Part shown: piece by piece, positions 61,457-64,000 of the stretch | Numbering within the stretch: the stretch's first letter is position 1 | Layout: each line of letters opens with the position of its first letter | DNA from: Sediminicola sp963974715 | GTDB taxonomy: Bacteria; Bacteroidota; Bacteroidia; Flavobacteriales; Flavobacteriaceae | DNA: 64,000 nt | Direction: 5' to 3' | NCBI GenBank assembly: GCA_963974715.1 | Contig: CAXBDK010000007.1 | Span: forward strand, 62,001-126,000 | The notes under the pieces: generated by a model | Databases searched by the model: none | What the model saw: only the letters and a program-made list of their open reading frames with translations | What the model was told of the DNA's origin: nothing | Program-made: the position numbers and the translations under genes

Positions 61457-62521
61457 TTATGCCATTATACTCTGAACGACTTCTTTCTTGGCCTCCTTTT
61501 TGGTGCCGTCGAACCCTTCCACGCCGCCCACCGTGGTGTACTTCATCACGTACCGTTTCCCAGGATGGATGCGCTGGTAGGCGCTCTGGCACATCACCGC
61601 GGCCTCGTGGAAGCCCGACAGGATCAGCTTCAGCTTCCCAGGGTAGGTGTTCACGTCCCCTATGGCGTACACCCCGGGGATATTGGTCTGGTAATCGTAC
61701 GAATTGTCCACCTTGATCGCGTTGCGCTCGATCTCGAGGCCCCAGTTCCCGATCGGGCCCAGTTTAGGCGACAGCCCGAACAGCGGGATGAAATGGTCCG
61801 CCTCCAAAAGCGTCTCCCCCTTCGCCGCATCGTTGTGGCGGATCTCGACGGCCTCCAGACGGCCCTCGCCGCGAACCCCCACCACCTCCGCCTCCGTGTA
61901 GAGACGGATCTTGCCCAGCTTTGCGAGCTCGGAGGCCTTCTCCACGGAGTCCAGGGCCCCACGGAACTCGTTCCTGCGGTGCACAAGGGTCACCTCCGAG
62001 GCCACACCGCTCAAAAAGATCGACCAGTCCAGCGCACTGTCGCCGCCCCCGGAGATCACCACCTTGCGGCCGCGGAACGCCTCCGGGTCACGCACCATAT
62101 AGCTCACACCACGGTCCTCGTAGTCCAGAATGTTCGGGATCAAGGGCTTCCTCGGCTCGAACGAGCCAAGGCCGCCAGCGATCACCACCACCGGCGCATG
62201 GTGCCGCGTTCCCTTGTTGGTGGTCACTACAAACGTCCCGTCGTCCGAACGCTCAAGCGTCTCCGCACGCTCCCCTAGGGTGAAGCCCGCCCCGAACGGA
62301 CGGATCTGCTCCATCAGGTTGTCCACCAACTGTCCCGCCAATATCTCCGGAAAGGCAGGGATGTCGTAGATCGGCTTCTTCGGGTAGATCTCCGAGCACT
62401 GCCCACCGGGCTGTGCGAGCGCATCTATCAGGTGGCACTTCAGCTTCAACAGCCCCGCCTCGAAAACCGTGAAAAGTCCCGTCGGACCGGCGCCTATGAT
62501 CAATATGTCTGTCTTTATCAT
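61457..62521 (-). CDS. Thioredoxin-reductase-like ferredoxin-NADP reductase
   Basis: A 354-residue flavoprotein of the TrxR-like FNR type. The FAD loop IIGAGPTGLFTVFEAGL (residues 8-24), the NADP loop VISGGGDSALDWSI and the closing YAIGDVNTYPGKLKLIL are present. There is no CxxC between the NADP segments, so it is FNR and not thioredoxin reductase. It would supply electrons via ferredoxin to the sulfite reductase upstream. Its DNA is much richer in G+C than the neighbours (40 of 60 in 61561-61620), with G/C at most third codon positions, leaving a long open frame on the other strand. It overlaps cobA by 4 nt. Confidence 0.93.
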   Translation of the reverse strand: MIKTDILIIGAGPTGLFTVFEAGLLKLKCHLIDALAQPGGQCSEIYPKKPIYDIPAFPEILAGQLVDNLMEQIRPFGAGFTLGERAETLERSDDGTFVVTTNKGTRHHAPVVVIAGGLGSFEPRKPLIPNILDYEDRGVSYMVRDPEAFRGRKVVISGGGDSALDWSIFLSGVASEVTLVHRRNEFRGALDSVEKASELAKLGKIRLYTEAEVVGVRGEGRLEAVEIRHNDAAKGETLLEADHFIPLFGLSPKLGPIGNWGLEIERNAIKVDNSYDYQTNIPGVYAIGDVNTYPGKLKLILSGFHEAAVMCQSAYQRIHPGKRYVMKYTTVGGVEGFDGTKKEAKKEVVQSIMA

Positions 62522-63336
62522 CGTGTATTGCTTAATTCTGGTTTATATGCTTTGGCAACGTTCAATATGGTCGCCCTATGGTTTACTACCTCGCCAATTA
62601 TGATAATGGCGGGGTTGGACAATTGTCGCCGCTCCACTTCCCCCTCAATGGTACCAATGGTAGCGATGCCCACTTTTTCATTTTCCGTTGTCCCGTTCTG
62701 TATAATGGCAATAGGAAGATCTGTCTTGCCTTCTTTTTGGAACAAAGCCACAATGGCCGACAATTTCCCCATACCCATCAATATCACCACGGTGGCGTTG
62801 GATTTGGCAGCAAGGGCCACATCATCCGATAACCGATGGGATTTTGTGGTGCCAGTAATCACCCAAAAACTCTCCGAAGCGCCCCTTTTGGTAACGGGAA
62901 TCTGTTGGGACGCAGGTACGGCAACTGCCGAAGAGATTCCGGGCACCATGGTCACGGCCAATCCATGGGAAGCGGCATATTCCATTTCTTCGGCGCCCCT
63001 CCCGAACACAAAGGGATCTCCCCCCTTTAAACGAACCACATGGGCATGGCCATTGGCCCTTTCCACTATCAGTTCGTTTATCTGTTCCTGACCGTAGGCA
63101 TAACATCCCTTTCTCTTGCCGACAAAAATATGTTCCGCCTTGGGTGCATACTGTAGCAATCGGGGATCTACAAGGGCGTCATACAGGACCACATCGGCCG
63201 CTTGAAGGGCCTTAATGGCCTTTAGGGTAATAAGTTCCACATCCCCTGGACCGGCACCTACGACCGTTAACCGTCCTTTGCCGTGATCGGGCAAGGATGC
63301 CAAAGGGTCATTATTTTCATACTTCCCACTATACAT
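62518..63336 (-). CDS. cobA: Uroporphyrinogen-III C-methyltransferase CobA (siroheme synthesis)
   Basis: An enzyme of about 272 residues that methylates uroporphyrinogen III to precorrin-2, the start of the siroheme branch. Motifs are TVVGAGPGDVELITLKAI, RLKGGDPFVFGRGAEEMEYA and VVILMGMGKLSAIV. The frame is open 11 codons earlier, to 63369, but the ATG at 63336 gives an 8-nt overlap with the upstream stop and fits family length. There is no dehydrogenase/chelatase domain (CysG N-half); this must be encoded elsewhere. The product is the cofactor of sulfite reductase, encoded next. Confidence 0.94.
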   Translation of the reverse strand: MYSGKYENNDPLASLPDHGKGRLTVVGAGPGDVELITLKAIKALQAADVVLYDALVDPRLLQYAPKAEHIFVGKRKGCYAYGQEQINELIVERANGHAHVVRLKGGDPFVFGRGAEEMEYAASHGLAVTMVPGISSAVAVPASQQIPVTKRGASESFWVITGTTKSHRLSDDVALAAKSNATVVILMGMGKLSAIVALFQKEGKTDLPIAIIQNGTTENEKVGIATIGTIEGEVERRQLSNPAIIIIGEVVNHRATILNVAKAYKPELSNTR

Positions 63337-64000
63337 GTTGAAGTTCCAATTTTCGAAAGGCGGCCACATGTTTTAAAAACCGTACGGCATCTTCCAGATA
63401 AGATTTGGCAAAAACTTCCGTAGGCTCGTTCCTGTTCAATTGTAACGCCATATCCGAAAAAGTACCGTTCAAGGATATTTTTCCGGTTTCGACGAAGACC
63501 GCATCAAAATCGCTGATGATCCCCGCATGGGTATTCGTCTTTTGATTTTCGGCGGTAAGGAGCGCCTTTGCCGAATTTACCATGGACGTATATGAATAAT
63601 AGATACTTGCCGCCCATTTCCCCTCTTCCAAAGCGGACTGGGCGTTGGCGATTTTCTCCTCGCTATCGTATAACAGGGTGGCGATCAGATCGATCACGAC
63701 CCCTGCACATTCCCCGACACCGATTGCCTGTACATATTCCTCTGTATTGCCCCAATCTATAAAATCGTCCGGAGCCAGGTTTTCGATATCGGCCAACGGC
63801 TTTAAAAACTCATAAAAATACAACTGTCCCTGATCTGAATAGTACCGATCAAAGGAACGTCCGTTGCCATTGGCGTTAAAATCGTCCAGAATGGCCCTTA
63901 AGGCGGCCGGGCCCCTTTTACTGGGGACTTTAATGACCTTATCGGCAAAAACACCCTTTCCGTTTCCTAAATTTCCGCCACCCAACAAAACCTGAAGTGC
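63329..64000 (-). CDS. Sulfite reductase C-terminal part fused to a HEPN-like domain (runs off the right edge)
   Basis: The frame is open to the window end (GCA CTT CAG as first codons), so the gene begins further right. The first ~45 residues read LQVLLGGGNLGNGKGVFADK and KVPSKRGPAALRAIL, typical of the end of a ferredoxin/NADPH siroheme sulfite or nitrite reductase. After residue ~90 a helical HEPN-like domain follows (EEKIANAQSALEEGKWAASIYYSYTSMVNSAKALL) to the stop. The HEPN-like fusion appears in Bacteroidota sulfite reductases as I recall; its role is unknown. Neighbouring cobA (siroheme) and FNR (electrons) support sulfite reduction. Confidence 0.85.
   Translation of the reverse strand, partial: ALQVLLGGGNLGNGKGVFADKVIKVPSKRGPAALRAILDDFNANGNGRSFDRYYSDQGQLYFYEFLKPLADIENLAPDDFIDWGNTEEYVQAIGVGECAGVVIDLIATLLYDSEEKIANAQSALEEGKWAASIYYSYTSMVNSAKALLTAENQKTNTHAGIISDFDAVFVETGKISLNGTFSDMALQLNRNEPTEVFAKSYLEDAVRFLKHVAAFRKLELQHV

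Noticed and set aside
61364..62278. A 304-codon plus-strand frame opposite the FNR gene
   Set aside because: It mirrors the GC-rich coding pattern of the real gene, with His/Arg/Pro-heavy composition and no domain. It is a by-product of G/C at third positions.

Overview
The window is chromosomal DNA from a member of the Flavobacteriaceae (phylum Bacteroidota). Supporting evidence: the gliding-motility genes gldA, gldB and gldC; a dcw cluster of the Bacteroidota type; a two-gene MetH; ECF sigma factors followed by FecR-like or other membrane partners; a DnaG without zinc ligands; and repeated promoters of the Bacteroidota form TAnnTTTG. A marine Maribacter/Arenibacter/Muricauda-like genus is a guess only. 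No rRNA, CRISPR array or insertion sequence was seen.

Layout. Positions 1-3300 are an AT-rich accessory edge: the N-terminal part of a FecR-like anti-sigma gene, an ECF sigma gene, about 760 nt without a recognisable gene, and a tyrosine recombinase facing a tRNA-Arg(TCG) gene (3330-3403). A damaged 5' copy of that tRNA lies next to it. From 3504 to 19479 a compact leftward block carries yqeY and then the division and wall cluster, in transcription order mraZ-rsmH-ftsL-ftsI-murE-mraY-murD-ftsW-murG-murC-ftsQ-ftsA-ftsZ. It has a promoter with three 10-bp-spaced repeats before mraZ and a hairpin terminator after ftsZ. murF is not in the cluster.

Positions 19.7-27.5 kb hold an alpha/beta hydrolase, the GTPase engB, gldC-gldB, nadE, an orphan LuxR-type regulator whose phosphoacceptor position is Glu, dnaG and a zinc-ribbon protein. 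Positions 27.5-31.5 kb hold a sorbosone-dehydrogenase-like lipoprotein and a sigma factor / membrane protein / outer-membrane barrel trio. Positions 31.6-43.6 kb are mostly housekeeping (polyprenyl synthase, rlmN, queA, aroA, a MazG-like enzyme, dtd, rsgA), with two tandem DUF3857/transglutaminase-like proteins and two secreted proteins.

Positions 43.8-48.0 kb are an aromatic amino acid operon (pheA, aminotransferase, tyrA, DAHP synthase-chorismate mutase). Its leader holds an unlisted 23-codon Phe/Tyr-rich peptide followed by mutually exclusive antiterminator and terminator helices, which I read as a classical attenuator. Positions 48.1-55.7 kb hold gldA and several exported proteins. Positions 55.8-61.4 kb are a methionine operon (SAM riboswitch, metH N-half, a small monooxygenase-fold gene, metH C-half, metF). 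The right end (61.4-64 kb) is a siroheme and sulfite-reduction group: the C-terminus of a sulfite reductase fused to a HEPN-like domain, cobA, and an unusually GC-rich ferredoxin-NADP reductase.
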